NCBI GenBank assembly: GCA_027623095.1
Contig: JAQBVM010000011.1
Coordinates: 1 to 45,821 of the forward strand
DNA from: Verrucomicrobiota bacterium
GTDB lineage: Bacteria; Verrucomicrobiota; Verrucomicrobiia; Limisphaerales; SIBE01
Reading direction: 5' to 3'
Length of the DNA stretch: 45,821 nt
Below, one piece after another: positions 17,448 to 26,861 of this stretch; position 1 is the first letter of the stretch; every line of letters starts with the position of its first letter. Under the pieces are notes generated by a model, which worked only from the letters and a program-made list of their open reading frames with translations, did not search any database and had not been told where the DNA came from. The translations under genes were made by a program, and so were the position numbers.

Positions 17448-20400
17448 ATGAATCGATTTCAAAAGTGGATGGTTTTGGGAAAACAACACAGGTGCGTTGG
17501 GCGGTTTGTCTGGGCAGTCTTGTTGAGTATTGCACCGCTGGTCCACGGTCAACTTGTGGTGAGTGAGTTCATGGCAAACAACCACAGCGGTTTAAAGGAT
17601 GAGGACGGTGACTACTCTGATTGGATTGAGATACTGAATCCGACAGCTTCGGTAATCGATCTTGGAGGTTGGTTTTTGACGGATGATCCGCTCGACCTTG
17701 CCAAATGGAAGTTTCCGAGGTTGCCGCTAAGTCCTCGGAGCTATTTAGTAGTGTATGCTTCGGAAAAGAATCGAGTCGTTTCCAATTCCGCGCTGCACAC
17801 GAATTTTCGGCTTGATGCGAAGGGCGAGTACCTTTCGCTCGTAAAACCGGATGGGGTCACGGTTGCTTTTGAATACGCTCCCAAATTTCCAATCCAAGAG
17901 CCGAATATTTCATACGGCGAATCCAATGCGAGCCGGTACTATTTCGCGAGCCCAACACCGGGCCGGGCGAATGGAACAGGAATTTTGGGATTCAGTGAGA
18001 AGGTGAAGTTCAGTCATTCGCGTGGTTTCTTCGATTCCCCGTTCGATCTGACTCTCAGTACAGTCAAGCCCGGGAGCACGATTCGATACACGACGAACGG
18101 AGAGCCTCCGACCGACACGACTGGAAACCTTTATTCGGGTCCAATTTCAATCAATCACACCACGACATTGCGGGCGGCAACCTTTAAGCCAGGTTACATG
18201 CCTTCGACGGCGGAAACGCATTCATACATCTTTCTCGACGACGTGATTCGGCAGTCCCCGAACGGGCAGCCAGCGGACGGCTGGCCTTCTTCCTGGGGTG
18301 CGAATACCCGGGACTATGGAATGGATCCTGATGTGGTGAATGACCCGCTTTACAGCGGAACTATTAGGGACGACCTGAAATCTATCCCGTCGTTTTCGAT
18401 CGTGATGAATCTGAATGATCTTTTCGAGCGAAGTCGCGGGATTTACGCAAATCCGGGGCAGGACGGAAGCGCGTGGGAAAGGCCGACTTCGGTAGAGCTT
18501 CTTTTCCCAAGCGGCGAGAAGGGGTTTCAGATAAACGCGGGAATTCGGATCCGCGGCGGCTTCAGCCGGAGCACAGGGAATCCTAAACATGCGTTACGCC
18601 TTTTCTTTCGCGAAGAATACGGTGAAAGCAAACTAAGGTTTCCCCTGTTTGGCGACGCCGGCACGGATGAATTTGACAACATCGATTTGCGAACATTTCA
18701 AAACTATTCGTGGAGTTTCCAGGGCGACAACCGAGGCGTTTTTTTACGCGATCAATTTTCCCGCGACACGCAGTTGGCGATGGTGCGGCCTTCAACGCGC
18801 GGAGAGTTTTATCATCTGTACATCAATGGCCAATATTGGGGGCTCTACAATACGCAGGAACGGTCCGAAGCGTCCTATGCGGAGACGTATTTCGGAGGTC
18901 GAAAAGACGACTACGATGTCATCAAAGTCGAGGCGGGGCCCTACACGATTAACGCGACGGACGGGAACTTGGGAGCCTGGTCCCGCCTGTACACACTTGC
19001 CAAAGCTGGATTTGAAACGGATGCGGCGTATCAGCGCATTCAAGGAAACAATCCAGACGGGACTCGCAATCCGGATTACGAAGTCCTCCTGGATGTGCCC
19101 AACCTTATCGATTACATGTTGGTGATTTTTTATGGTGGCAATCTTGACGCTCCAATTTCGAACTTCCTTCAAAACACGCGTCCCAACAACTGGTACGGAA
19201 TTCGGAATCGAAACGGCGAGGAAGGATTCCGATTCTTCGCGCACGACTCGGAGCACACTTTGTTGAACGTGAACGAAGACCGCACAGGCCCGTTTGCGGC
19301 CGGCGACACTTCTGTGACCTACAGCAATCCCCAATACCTGTGGAAACGGCTTCAGGCTAATCCGGAGTTTCGGTTGTTGGTTGCAGACCATGTTCAGCGG
19401 CATTGCTACAATGGGGGCGTCCTTACCCCGGAATCCGCGGAAGCCCGATTTCTGGCCCGCAAGAACGAAATTGACCGCGCAGTGGTGGGAGAGTCCGCCC
19501 GATGGGGCGACGCCAAACGGGGGACTCCTTTCAAACGAACGGACTGGTTGAACGCGATCAACGGAATTGTGCGAGACTTTTTTCCACGCCGGACAACCAT
19601 TGTCGTGAATCAACTTCGGGCAGATGCCTTCGTTCCGTCCACACCCGCGCCGGCATTCAATCAACACGGAGGAATCATCGCAAAGGGATTCGTCCTAAAC
19701 ATCACCAGTCCGATGGGAATTGTCTATTTCACTCGCGACGGCAGTGATCCGCGTCTGCCAGGTGGAATCGTTTCATCGCGGGCGCAGAATTATGCCGGTT
19801 CGTTGAGATTTGATGAAAGTGTTCAGATTAAGTCTAGGACCTTGAGCAACGGAACATGGAGCGCATTGACGGAGGCGAGCTTCACTGTCGAACAAACGTT
19901 TACTGAACTATTGATCACTGAGATCATGTACCATCCGTCCGATTGGGAGAACACGAACGGCGACGATTTTGAGTTTATTGAGTTAAAGAATATTTCGGAT
20001 ATCGAGTTGGACTTGAGTGGGGTTCAATTCACGGAAGGGATTCGATTCACATTTCCGATTGGATCGCGGCTCGGCCCGGGGCAATTTGTCGTCTTGGTGC
20101 GCAACGAAGATGCCTTCCGGAAACGGTATCCTGGATCTCCGGTTTTCGGTGTCTTCACGGGTGGCCTTTCGAATGCGGGGGAGCGTCTCGTTTTGGCACA
20201 TGCGACAGGCGTGGAAATCCATTCCGTGGCATTCGGCGACGGTGATCGCTGGCCTGCGGCGGCCGATGGGGTTGGTTTCTCCCTTGTGCCTGTCAGTTCT
20301 TCGCTCGCCGGGAAACCCAATAGTCCGGAAAACTGGCGTGCAAGCGCTTTGATTGGCGGATCGCCCGGTTTGGATGATCCCACCTTATCGGTTGATCCGA

Positions 20401-22835
20401 TTTGGCTTAACGAGGTCGTGGTAATGGCGGTTCCTTCTCAAGAAAACGCGATCGAGATCTTCAACCCTGGGAAACAGACGGTTGACCTGAGTTATTGGTA
20501 CCTTACGGACGAAAGAAGCGTTCCAAAGAAATACCGGTTCGTCTCCGGGACGATGCTGAGTCCGCAAGGATACCTTGTTGTTCAGGAAACGAGCTTTTCG
20601 CGCGGTTTGGCCGGCCTCCCGGGATTCGCACTGAACCGCGACAGCAAAACCGTCTGTCTTTACTCCGCCGATTCCTCCGGAGAGATCACCGGGTTCAGCG
20701 ATGTCTTCCGCCTCGGTGTTGTTGAGGAGAATGTGTCAATCGGACGGTACTCGACGAGCATTGGAGAGACCCATTTCATAGCGCAGGCTTCGAGTACATT
20801 TGGTGCCGCGAATTCAGGACCTCGGGTCGGGCCGATTGTCATTAACGAAATTCAATATCATCCCCCCACGGGTGAGGAGGAGTTTGTCGAATTGAAGAAT
20901 ATCTCCGATCATGTAGTGCCACTTTACGAGCCTTCGAATCCGAATCGCGCGTGGCGATTGAACGGTGCGAATTTCGAGTTCCCCGCCCAAACTGAAATTC
21001 CCGCCCGAGGAATTCTTTTGGTGACTGGAAGCGATCCCGCTCTCTTTCGATTGAAACGAGGAATTCCACCGGCGGTCATCGTGCTCGGTCCAATACAGGG
21101 AGTGCTGCAGGATGGGGGCGAGCAGTTGGAACTGCAGCGTCCGATCCCCTCCAGCCCGGGCAGCGGAGCCGGAATTCGATACGCGAACGTGGATGTCGTG
21201 CAATACAAGGATCAAGCGCCATGGCCTGTGGAGGCGGCAGGATCAGGTCCTTCGCTCGAACGTTTGGTTGCGGCAGCGTACGGAAATGACCCGATAAATT
21301 GGCGCGCAAGCCCCGGCTTCCCTTCGCCTGGATTCGATAATACTGGCAACCGAAGCCCACAGGTAAATGCGGGACCCGACCGATCGTACGAAGCTTCAGT
21401 TTTTCCGATAATAACCGAGCTGGAAGGCGCCGGTGCGGACGACGGTCTCCCTGACCCTCCGGGTTCTCTGGCAGTCTCCTGGACGCAGGTGAGCGGGCCT
21501 GCTCAAATCAGTCTCCGCGATCCACGGTCTTGGAGGACGTCCGCAGGTTTTCCAACTGCCGGGACTTTTGTTTTGCGCCTAACAGTGAGCGACGGCGAAT
21601 TCGCGGCAATCGATGAGGTTATCGTTCAGATCGATCGGGCGCCTTTGGCTGCCACTTTCGTTCCGGCGGGTTCGGCGTGGCGCTATTTGGATGACGGCTC
21701 GAATCAGGGAGCGATATGGCGTTCTCCTGGGTTTAACGATTCCTCTTGGCGGGTTGGAAAAGCTCAATTGGGATATGGGGATGGGGACGAGGTTTCGGGG
21801 ATCGGTTTCGGACCGGCTTCCAACAACAAAAATGTAACAACCTATTTTCGGCATACCTTCGACATCATGGATGCGGCGCGCGTCGTAGCACTGACATTGC
21901 GGCTGCTGCGAGATGATGGAGCCATTGTGTATCTAAACGGTCGGGAGGTTGTTCGGAGCAACATGCCCGAGGGAAGCGTCAATTACAGAACTTATGCCAG
22001 CGCTGTCGTCGGCGGAGAAGACGAATCAACATTCTTTGAGCATGAGTTGGATGCTTCGCTGCTGCGGGACTCAGGGAACGTGCTGGCGGTCGAAGTTCAC
22101 CAGGCGAACGCGACCAGCAGCGATATCAGCTTCGACCTCGAGTTGGCTGGATTGCGCGCTCCAGGAAATCAGCGGCCGATTGTCGCCGCCGGCCCCAATC
22201 TTGAGGCGGAGGCCGGATCATGGTCGAAACTCGGTGGAACTGCGCTGGACGATGGATTTCCCGCGCCTCCAGGTTCGCTAACCGTGGAATGGACAGTCGT
22301 GAGCGGTCCCGGTTCGGTCACTTTTCAGAACGCGAATGTCCCCGAAACTTCCGCTAGGTTTGACGTTTCCGGGGAATACGTGCTGCGCCTTTCCGCGAGT
22401 GACGGCGAGTATTTGGCGGAGGATCTTGTGCTTATTTCTGTTCGCGACGATGCTCTGCGAGCTTGGAGATCAGATTATTTTACAGCCGCTGAACTGGCCG
22501 ATTCGGCGCTAAGCGGAAACGAGGCGGACCCCGACGGCGACGGCCACACGAATTATGAGGAGTTTCTGAGCGGCACCGACCCGCGGGATTCGACAGAGTC
22601 GTTGCGAATTGAATCAGCTTCCATTCTGGACGGAGCGCAAGTCCTCATTCAAATTCGGTTTCAGGCAGTTTCCGAGAGGAGGTATTGGGTTCAGAGTGCC
22701 GATGTCGCGAGCGGAGGCGAATGGACTACCGTTCGGGAGTTTGATTCAGAACCGGCCGCGCGCTGGGTTGAATTCTTCGACCCAATCGCTCCGGCTCAAC
22801 AAGCCCGCTTTTACCGCGTGACACTTGCTCAGTGA
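17448..22835 (+). CDS. Giant secreted CotH/lamin-tail domain protein
   Basis: A 1795-residue exported protein. Order of parts: signal peptide (about 1-34); first lamin-tail domain (35-165, LVVSEFMANNHSGLKDEDGD); a chitobiase C-terminal-like Ig domain (190-260, GSTIRYTTNGEPPTD); a CotH kinase-like domain (about 310-690, INAGIRIRGGFSRSTGNPKH, LRDQFSRDTQLAM and WGLYNTQERSEASY); another chitobiase-like domain (735-805); three more lamin-tail domains (about 820-975, 983-1120, 1127-1290); PKD/Ig-like domains (about 1300-1395 and 1575-1660) around a sandwich domain; and a calcium-binding-type segment DPDGDGHTNYEEFLSGTDP near 1695 before the C-terminus. CotH proteins of spores are atypical kinases; whether this one is active cannot be told. 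It leads the VTC/DUF4956/HlyD unit, after 209 gene-free bases. Confidence 0.9.
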   Translation: MNRFQKWMVLGKQHRCVGRFVWAVLLSIAPLVHGQLVVSEFMANNHSGLKDEDGDYSDWIEILNPTASVIDLGGWFLTDDPLDLAKWKFPRLPLSPRSYLVVYASEKNRVVSNSALHTNFRLDAKGEYLSLVKPDGVTVAFEYAPKFPIQEPNISYGESNASRYYFASPTPGRANGTGILGFSEKVKFSHSRGFFDSPFDLTLSTVKPGSTIRYTTNGEPPTDTTGNLYSGPISINHTTTLRAATFKPGYMPSTAETHSYIFLDDVIRQSPNGQPADGWPSSWGANTRDYGMDPDVVNDPLYSGTIRDDLKSIPSFSIVMNLNDLFERSRGIYANPGQDGSAWERPTSVELLFPSGEKGFQINAGIRIRGGFSRSTGNPKHALRLFFREEYGESKLRFPLFGDAGTDEFDNIDLRTFQNYSWSFQGDNRGVFLRDQFSRDTQLAMVRPSTRGEFYHLYINGQYWGLYNTQERSEASYAETYFGGRKDDYDVIKVEAGPYTINATDGNLGAWSRLYTLAKAGFETDAAYQRIQGNNPDGTRNPDYEVLLDVPNLIDYMLVIFYGGNLDAPISNFLQNTRPNNWYGIRNRNGEEGFRFFAHDSEHTLLNVNEDRTGPFAAGDTSVTYSNPQYLWKRLQANPEFRLLVADHVQRHCYNGGVLTPESAEARFLARKNEIDRAVVGESARWGDAKRGTPFKRTDWLNAINGIVRDFFPRRTTIVVNQLRADAFVPSTPAPAFNQHGGIIAKGFVLNITSPMGIVYFTRDGSDPRLPGGIVSSRAQNYAGSLRFDESVQIKSRTLSNGTWSALTEASFTVEQTFTELLITEIMYHPSDWENTNGDDFEFIELKNISDIELDLSGVQFTEGIRFTFPIGSRLGPGQFVVLVRNEDAFRKRYPGSPVFGVFTGGLSNAGERLVLAHATGVEIHSVAFGDGDRWPAAADGVGFSLVPVSSSLAGKPNSPENWRASALIGGSPGLDDPTLSVDPIWLNEVVVMAVPSQENAIEIFNPGKQTVDLSYWYLTDERSVPKKYRFVSGTMLSPQGYLVVQETSFSRGLAGLPGFALNRDSKTVCLYSADSSGEITGFSDVFRLGVVEENVSIGRYSTSIGETHFIAQASSTFGAANSGPRVGPIVINEIQYHPPTGEEEFVELKNISDHVVPLYEPSNPNRAWRLNGANFEFPAQTEIPARGILLVTGSDPALFRLKRGIPPAVIVLGPIQGVLQDGGEQLELQRPIPSSPGSGAGIRYANVDVVQYKDQAPWPVEAAGSGPSLERLVAAAYGNDPINWRASPGFPSPGFDNTGNRSPQVNAGPDRSYEASVFPIITELEGAGADDGLPDPPGSLAVSWTQVSGPAQISLRDPRSWRTSAGFPTAGTFVLRLTVSDGEFAAIDEVIVQIDRAPLAATFVPAGSAWRYLDDGSNQGAIWRSPGFNDSSWRVGKAQLGYGDGDEVSGIGFGPASNNKNVTTYFRHTFDIMDAARVVALTLRLLRDDGAIVYLNGREVVRSNMPEGSVNYRTYASAVVGGEDESTFFEHELDASLLRDSGNVLAVEVHQANATSSDISFDLELAGLRAPGNQRPIVAAGPNLEAEAGSWSKLGGTALDDGFPAPPGSLTVEWTVVSGPGSVTFQNANVPETSARFDVSGEYVLRLSASDGEYLAEDLVLISVRDDALRAWRSDYFTAAELADSALSGNEADPDGDGHTNYEEFLSGTDPRDSTESLRIESASILDGAQVLIQIRFQAVSERRYWVQSADVASGGEWTTVREFDSEPAARWVEFFDPIAPAQQARFYRVTLAQ

Positions 22836-23001
22836 ATCATTAAAACCATTTCGAATTTACCTTTCGAGAGCGGTAGCATCTGTTAGTTTGAAGGACTGGA
22901 ATGAGCTAAACCTTGAAAACGATGTGACATTTATGCTGCGATTTGCTTACAATAGGAACAGTCAATGGATTTATTGATACATTGCTTCTGTAACACGCCT
23001 T

Positions 23002-23844
23002 ATGGGTTTGGATAGGCTTCAACCACAGCGGTTCGAATTGAAATACCTGCTCAGTGAACGCGTCGCGTTGGCTGTGCGGAATTTTGTGCAGAGCTACCTG
23101 GAAATCGACGAGTTCGGCGCCACTCAGCCGAACCTTTCGTATCCTGTTCACAGCCTATACATCGACTCAGAGGAGTTGACGACCTACTGGCACACCATTA
23201 ACGGGAACAAGAATCGCTACAAATTAAGGATTCGATTCTACGGAGACAGTACTGATTCTCCGGTCTATTTCGAGATTAAGAGGAGAGTCAACGATGCGAT
23301 TCTGAAGCAACGAGGGTCCGTGCGCCGGGACGCGGTCGATTGGCTTTTGGCGGGGCATCTGCCGGCTTCAAGTCATTTGCTTTCGGAGGATCCGAAGCAG
23401 TTGATAGCGGTTCAGCGCTTTTGCGAATTGCTGATTGAAATCAAAGCGCGCCCGAAAGCGCATGTTGCCTATTTGAGGGAGGCATGGATGAGTTCAGGCG
23501 ACAACTCGGCGCGAGTGACCATGGATCGGCAAGTTCGATGCGAATCGGAATCAACGGCTCGATTCTCGACACAATTTAGAGATCCGGTTTATGTGTTCGG
23601 CCCCAATGTTGTGTTGGAACTCAAATTCACGGGTCGATTTCCCGATTGGTTTCGAGAACTCGTGAGAGTCTTTGGTCTCACCCAGTGTTCGGCCGCGAAA
23701 TATGTTGATGGTGTCGTTCTGATGGGAGAACATTCTCTCAGCCCCTTCCTTCAATCGAATCGGGAAGCCATGCAGAAGGCGGTTGATCGCAAGATGCTTA
23801 GGAAGGAGCGGACCAATACGACGGGAGTTTCATCGGTCGCATGA
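23002..23844 (+). CDS. VTC domain protein (polyphosphate polymerase-like)
   Basis: A 280-residue cytosolic protein of the VTC family within the triphosphate-tunnel superfamily. The yeast member Vtc4 makes polyphosphate from ATP. Tunnel-lining strands are visible: QRFELKYLLSE at the N-terminus, YKLRIRFYGD, VYFEIKRRVND, LLIEIKARPKAHVAYLREAW and VVLELKFTGRFPDWF. The alternating acidic and basic residues of the tunnel (ELK, RIRF, EIKRR, EIK, ELK) are kept, so catalytic activity is plausible. It lacks SPX and membrane domains. It starts 166 bases after the CotH gene, and its stop overlaps the DUF4956 start by four bases (ATGA), so the two are translationally coupled. Confidence 0.9.
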   Translation: MGLDRLQPQRFELKYLLSERVALAVRNFVQSYLEIDEFGATQPNLSYPVHSLYIDSEELTTYWHTINGNKNRYKLRIRFYGDSTDSPVYFEIKRRVNDAILKQRGSVRRDAVDWLLAGHLPASSHLLSEDPKQLIAVQRFCELLIEIKARPKAHVAYLREAWMSSGDNSARVTMDRQVRCESESTARFSTQFRDPVYVFGPNVVLELKFTGRFPDWFRELVRVFGLTQCSAAKYVDGVVLMGEHSLSPFLQSNREAMQKAVDRKMLRKERTNTTGVSSVA

Positions 23845-24527
23845 ATAACTGGTTTGTCAGCGGTGATTTTGGCGCGGCTCCCCTAAATATGCCGATGCTG
23901 GTGCTGGGATTGCTCCTGTCATTTTTGTGCGGTCAAATCACCGCTTGGGTCTATATGCTGACCCATGTCGGTCTTTCTTACTCGAAGTCCTTTGTCAATT
24001 CGCTCGTCGTCATGCCGGTATTGGTCGCTCTTGTGATGCAGGTTTTGAGCAACAATTTGGTGACCGCTTTCGGCCTCATGGCGGTATTCGCGATTGTCCG
24101 GTTTCGAAATATCCTGCGCGACACATTGGACACGACCTTTGTGCTGACAGTCATTGTGTTGGGGATGGCTTGCGGCACGCAAAAGTTTACGTCGGCGATA
24201 TTTGGTTGCCTGTTGGTGATGGTGATTTTTCTGTTTCTTTGGTACACCAGCTTTGGAAGCCGCCATCGCTTCGACTTAATTGTCAACCTTCACTGGGAGC
24301 GTCCGATCGCCGAATTGGCGGCGCTGTCGGGACTGCTGGAAAGACACACACTGCGAGCGCATCGCGCCAGTCAGCGTTCAAACGAAGGCTATGAGGGCGT
24401 CGATCTCTCATACCGACTTCTTCTCCGGGACGCGGCGCGGGTCGAAGAGTTATTGGCGGAATTGCGCGGTTTGGCGGGCGTGTCGCGTGTATCGAGCTTG
24501 AAAGCGGAAGATGAGTCTGAAATCTGA
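23841..24527 (+). CDS. DUF4956 membrane protein
   Basis: A 228-residue integral membrane protein with about four membrane helices in the first 140 residues (MLVLGLLLSFLCGQITAWVY; SLVVMPVLVALVMQVL; FVLTVIVLGMACG; IFGCLLVMVIFLFLWYTSF). The family motif AVFAIVRFRNILRDTLDTTF lies between helices. A soluble C-terminal domain of ~85 residues (ERHTLRAHRAS through the LRGLAGVSRVSSL end) could be a ferredoxin-like sensor or partner domain. DUF4956 genes very often follow VTC genes, and the product is presumed to be the membrane partner of the polymerase, perhaps a channel for the polymer. It overlaps the VTC gene by four bases and the HlyD gene by seventeen. Confidence 0.88.
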   Translation: MNNWFVSGDFGAAPLNMPMLVLGLLLSFLCGQITAWVYMLTHVGLSYSKSFVNSLVVMPVLVALVMQVLSNNLVTAFGLMAVFAIVRFRNILRDTLDTTFVLTVIVLGMACGTQKFTSAIFGCLLVMVIFLFLWYTSFGSRHRFDLIVNLHWERPIAELAALSGLLERHTLRAHRASQRSNEGYEGVDLSYRLLLRDAARVEELLAELRGLAGVSRVSSLKAEDESEI

Positions 24528-25611
24528 TCCAAAAGACCGTTTGCCGCCGATTCCCATTCCGATCGAACGGAAATGGCGTGAATTTAGACTCCGCTTCGTT
24601 CCGGGCATCGTCCTTCTTGCTACGGTGGGAGCGGTGGCTTTTATGTGGAGCCAGTACGTCAGAGCGCCCACTTTTCAAGGGGAAGCCGAGACTGTCGAGT
24701 CTCGCGTTTCTAGTCCGCACGCAGGAACGCTTGCACGGATCGACGTAAGCCGCTTCCAAAGAGTCTCTAAGGGCGAGGCGCTCGCGGTGCTGATTCCAAA
24801 TGATCCACGCACTCAACTTGCGCTGCTTCAATCCCAAATCGACATCTTGCGCGCCCGCATGGAACCGCGTCTTACGGGTCAAAGGAATGCGACCGACTAT
24901 GAGCAGTTGCGTTTGGAATGGCTGCTTCAGAAGATTCGACTTGCCTCGACTCGAGTGAAACTAGCGCGAGCCGAAAACGAATTGCGGCGCGACGAACAGA
25001 TGTTTCTGGAAAAGGTCGTTTCCGAAGACCGGTACGATGAAAGTCTAAAAGAGAGAGATCGTTTCAGGACAGAGGTCCAAGAAATCGAGCAAATGACCGC
25101 GGAAATGGAGAAAACCCTCGAAACTCTTGCCACACTCGGAAAGACGGAGACGGCTGGTTCGGCCTTTGCAGCCATTAGCGCGGCTCTTGAAGCCCAAGAA
25201 CAGAGGCTGCGGCTTGCGGAAAGCAACCTTGGTCCGGTTACCCTAACGGCACCGATCGATGGAATGGTCAGCTCGATTTATAGGCAGGCAGGCGAAAACG
25301 TTCAGAATGGCGACCCAATTATTGCCCTAGCCGCTCTGGAATCGAACCGGATCGTGGGATATCTCAGACAACCGTTATCAATCGAACCGGAAATTGGCAT
25401 GGCCGTGGAGATTCGAATCCGTTCGGCACCCCCGACGGTGCGCATGGCCGCGATATCGCATGTGGGAACTCAGTTTGAGACCGTGAGCAAAGCATTGGCA
25501 ATTCAGCGTCCAGCAGGGGCGGCAGATGTTGGGTTGCCGATCGAGGTCTCCCTTCCGCCCGGTTTGCGCATTCGCCCCGGCGAAATCGTGGACCTTGTGA
25601 TATTGCCGTGA
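24511..25611 (+). CDS. HlyD-like periplasmic adaptor (membrane fusion protein)
   Basis: A 366-residue protein with a single N-terminal membrane segment (VPGIVLLATVGAVAFMW). A split biotinyl-lipoyl-like domain follows (first half VSSPHAGTLARIDV, second half VTLTAPIDGMVSSIYRQAGE), divided by a long coiled-coil hairpin (about 95-240). A beta-barrel region ends at VDLVILP. Adaptors of this kind link an inner-membrane pump to an outer-membrane channel. No pump or channel gene is adjacent. Instead it overlaps the DUF4956 gene by 17 bases, so it belongs to the CotH/VTC/DUF4956 unit and may bridge that system across the periplasm. ATG at 24511. Confidence 0.85.
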   Translation: MSLKSDPKDRLPPIPIPIERKWREFRLRFVPGIVLLATVGAVAFMWSQYVRAPTFQGEAETVESRVSSPHAGTLARIDVSRFQRVSKGEALAVLIPNDPRTQLALLQSQIDILRARMEPRLTGQRNATDYEQLRLEWLLQKIRLASTRVKLARAENELRRDEQMFLEKVVSEDRYDESLKERDRFRTEVQEIEQMTAEMEKTLETLATLGKTETAGSAFAAISAALEAQEQRLRLAESNLGPVTLTAPIDGMVSSIYRQAGENVQNGDPIIALAALESNRIVGYLRQPLSIEPEIGMAVEIRIRSAPPTVRMAAISHVGTQFETVSKALAIQRPAGAADVGLPIEVSLPPGLRIRPGEIVDLVILP

Positions 25612-25650
25612 GAGATTTGGTGAGCGCGGCACGAATTTGGCCGAAAGTAC

Positions 25651-25670
25651 TTTTCCACGGCTTATCCACA
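25651..25670 (+). promoter_or_regulatory. Two adjacent DnaA-box-like nonamers
   Basis: TTTTCCACG (25651-25659) and the perfect consensus TTATCCACA (25662-25670) lie two bases apart in the 192-base gap between the HlyD and Nudix genes. A single perfect box would be expected by chance about once in three windows of this size. Two are too few for an origin. This might be a DnaA-responsive site, or nothing. Confidence 0.2.
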
Positions 25671-25803
25671 TCGCTTCAGCGCAGCACCGGCCGGATGATC
25701 GTTTTCGAACGTGTTATTCCTTAAGGCGATTCTATCGCTGGAGTGTGGCCGAGGTCGTGCAGGTTGACTTGCCGTCTCTCCAATTTGCTGATTCACTCGA
25801 AAA

Positions 25804-26301
25804 ATGGCGCGGCCGTATCGGATTGCAACGCTTCTTTATTGTTTTAGCGAACGCGAGGAAGTGCTCCTGCTTAAACGAAAAAAGGAGCCAAACAAAGATT
25901 TGTGGAGTCCTTGCGGCGGAAAACTGAAAACGAATACTGGCGAATCACCGTATGCATGCGCGTGCCGGGAGGCGTTTGAGGAAATGGAGATTCGCATCGG
26001 CCACGCGGATTTGCGGCTTGCGGGTTTGGTGAGCGAACACGGTTGTAACGGCGCGGCTCATTGGTTGATGTTCCTGTTCGAGATCAAGCCACGATTGTTG
26101 AACGTTCCGAGGCCGAACAAAGAGGGAACGTTCCGCTTTTTCGCTCCCGAGGCCCTGGAAGATCTTCAAATCCCCATGACAGATCGCGAGCGGCTTTGGC
26201 CTTTGTTTTGGGCACATCGCAGAGGGTTTTTTGCCGCCCATTGCCACGCCGGATCAGGCGGGCGGAACGAATGGACCCTTGAGGAATCAAAGTCGGTTTG
26301 A
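25804..26301 (+). CDS. Nudix hydrolase
   Basis: A 165-residue hydrolase of nucleoside diphosphate-X compounds. The Nudix helix is seen as GESPYACACREAFEEMEI, with the metal-binding glutamates of REAFEE. The loop before it (GGKLKTNTGES) is two residues longer than the standard GX5E spacing, and the glycine usually following EE is replaced. Both occur in some 8-oxo-dGTPase-like relatives (MutT/NudG side). N-terminal strand ATLLYCFSEREEVLLLKRKK is typical. The substrate cannot be told. ATG at 25804; tadA follows 32 bases later, so they may be co-transcribed. Confidence 0.85.
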   Translation: MARPYRIATLLYCFSEREEVLLLKRKKEPNKDLWSPCGGKLKTNTGESPYACACREAFEEMEIRIGHADLRLAGLVSEHGCNGAAHWLMFLFEIKPRLLNVPRPNKEGTFRFFAPEALEDLQIPMTDRERLWPLFWAHRRGFFAAHCHAGSGGRNEWTLEESKSV

Positions 26302-26333
26302 CAGGGGCAAATCGAGATCCACGACCCGCGACG

Positions 26334-26843
26334 ATGCCTAGCGAAACAATCATCGATCTCCAGAGCGACCACTATTTCATGGGGGAAGCGATCCGCCAAG
26401 CCGCGCGCGCGCGCCAGTCCGGGGAAGTTCCGATCGGCGCGGTAGTTGTGCGAGGAGGGCGGGTCATTGCGCGCGCTTCGAACCAGGTGGAAGTTCTCAG
26501 GGACGCGACCGCTCATGCGGAAATGCTGGCGCTCACCCAGGCTGAAGAATCCGTGGGCGACTGGCGCCTAACCGATTGCACTCTGTACGTGACAAAAGAA
26601 CCGTGCGCAATGTGTGCCGGAGCTATCGTGCATGTGCGTCTTGCGAGGGTCGTCTTTGGGCTCAGCGATCCAAAGTCGGGCGCTGCCGGCGGCGTTTTGA
26701 ATCTGCTGCAATTTCCATCATTCAACCACCGGTGTGAGATCACTTTTGGAGTTCGTGAAGACGAGTGCAAAGCGTTGCTGCAAGAATTCTTTATCGAACA
26801 AAGGACGCGCTCGAAGAAAATAGGTCTGCGGCCGAGCGGGTGA
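26334..26843 (+). CDS. tadA: tRNA-specific adenosine deaminase TadA
   Basis: A 169-residue zinc deaminase that converts adenosine 34 of tRNA-Arg(ACG) to inosine so that one tRNA can read CGU, CGC and CGA. The zinc and catalytic residues are in TAHAEMLAL (HAE) and KEPCAMCAGAI (PCXXC). The dimer core GEVPIGAVVVRGGRVIA and the substrate-side phrase DPKSGAAGGVLNLL are also present. The TTG-initiated frame from 26298 was shortened to the ATG at 26334, which gives an N-terminus close to known TadA lengths. An essential gene, here between a Nudix gene and a HEAT-repeat gene. Confidence 0.95.
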   Translation: MPSETIIDLQSDHYFMGEAIRQAARARQSGEVPIGAVVVRGGRVIARASNQVEVLRDATAHAEMLALTQAEESVGDWRLTDCTLYVTKEPCAMCAGAIVHVRLARVVFGLSDPKSGAAGGVLNLLQFPSFNHRCEITFGVREDECKALLQEFFIEQRTRSKKIGLRPSG

Positions 26844-26861
26844 TTAATTTCCCGTAAACAC

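Noticed and set aside
18792-19667. 291-codon minus-strand open frame inside the CotH gene
   Set aside because: Lies fully within the domain-rich 1795-codon gene on the other strand; composition not protein-like.
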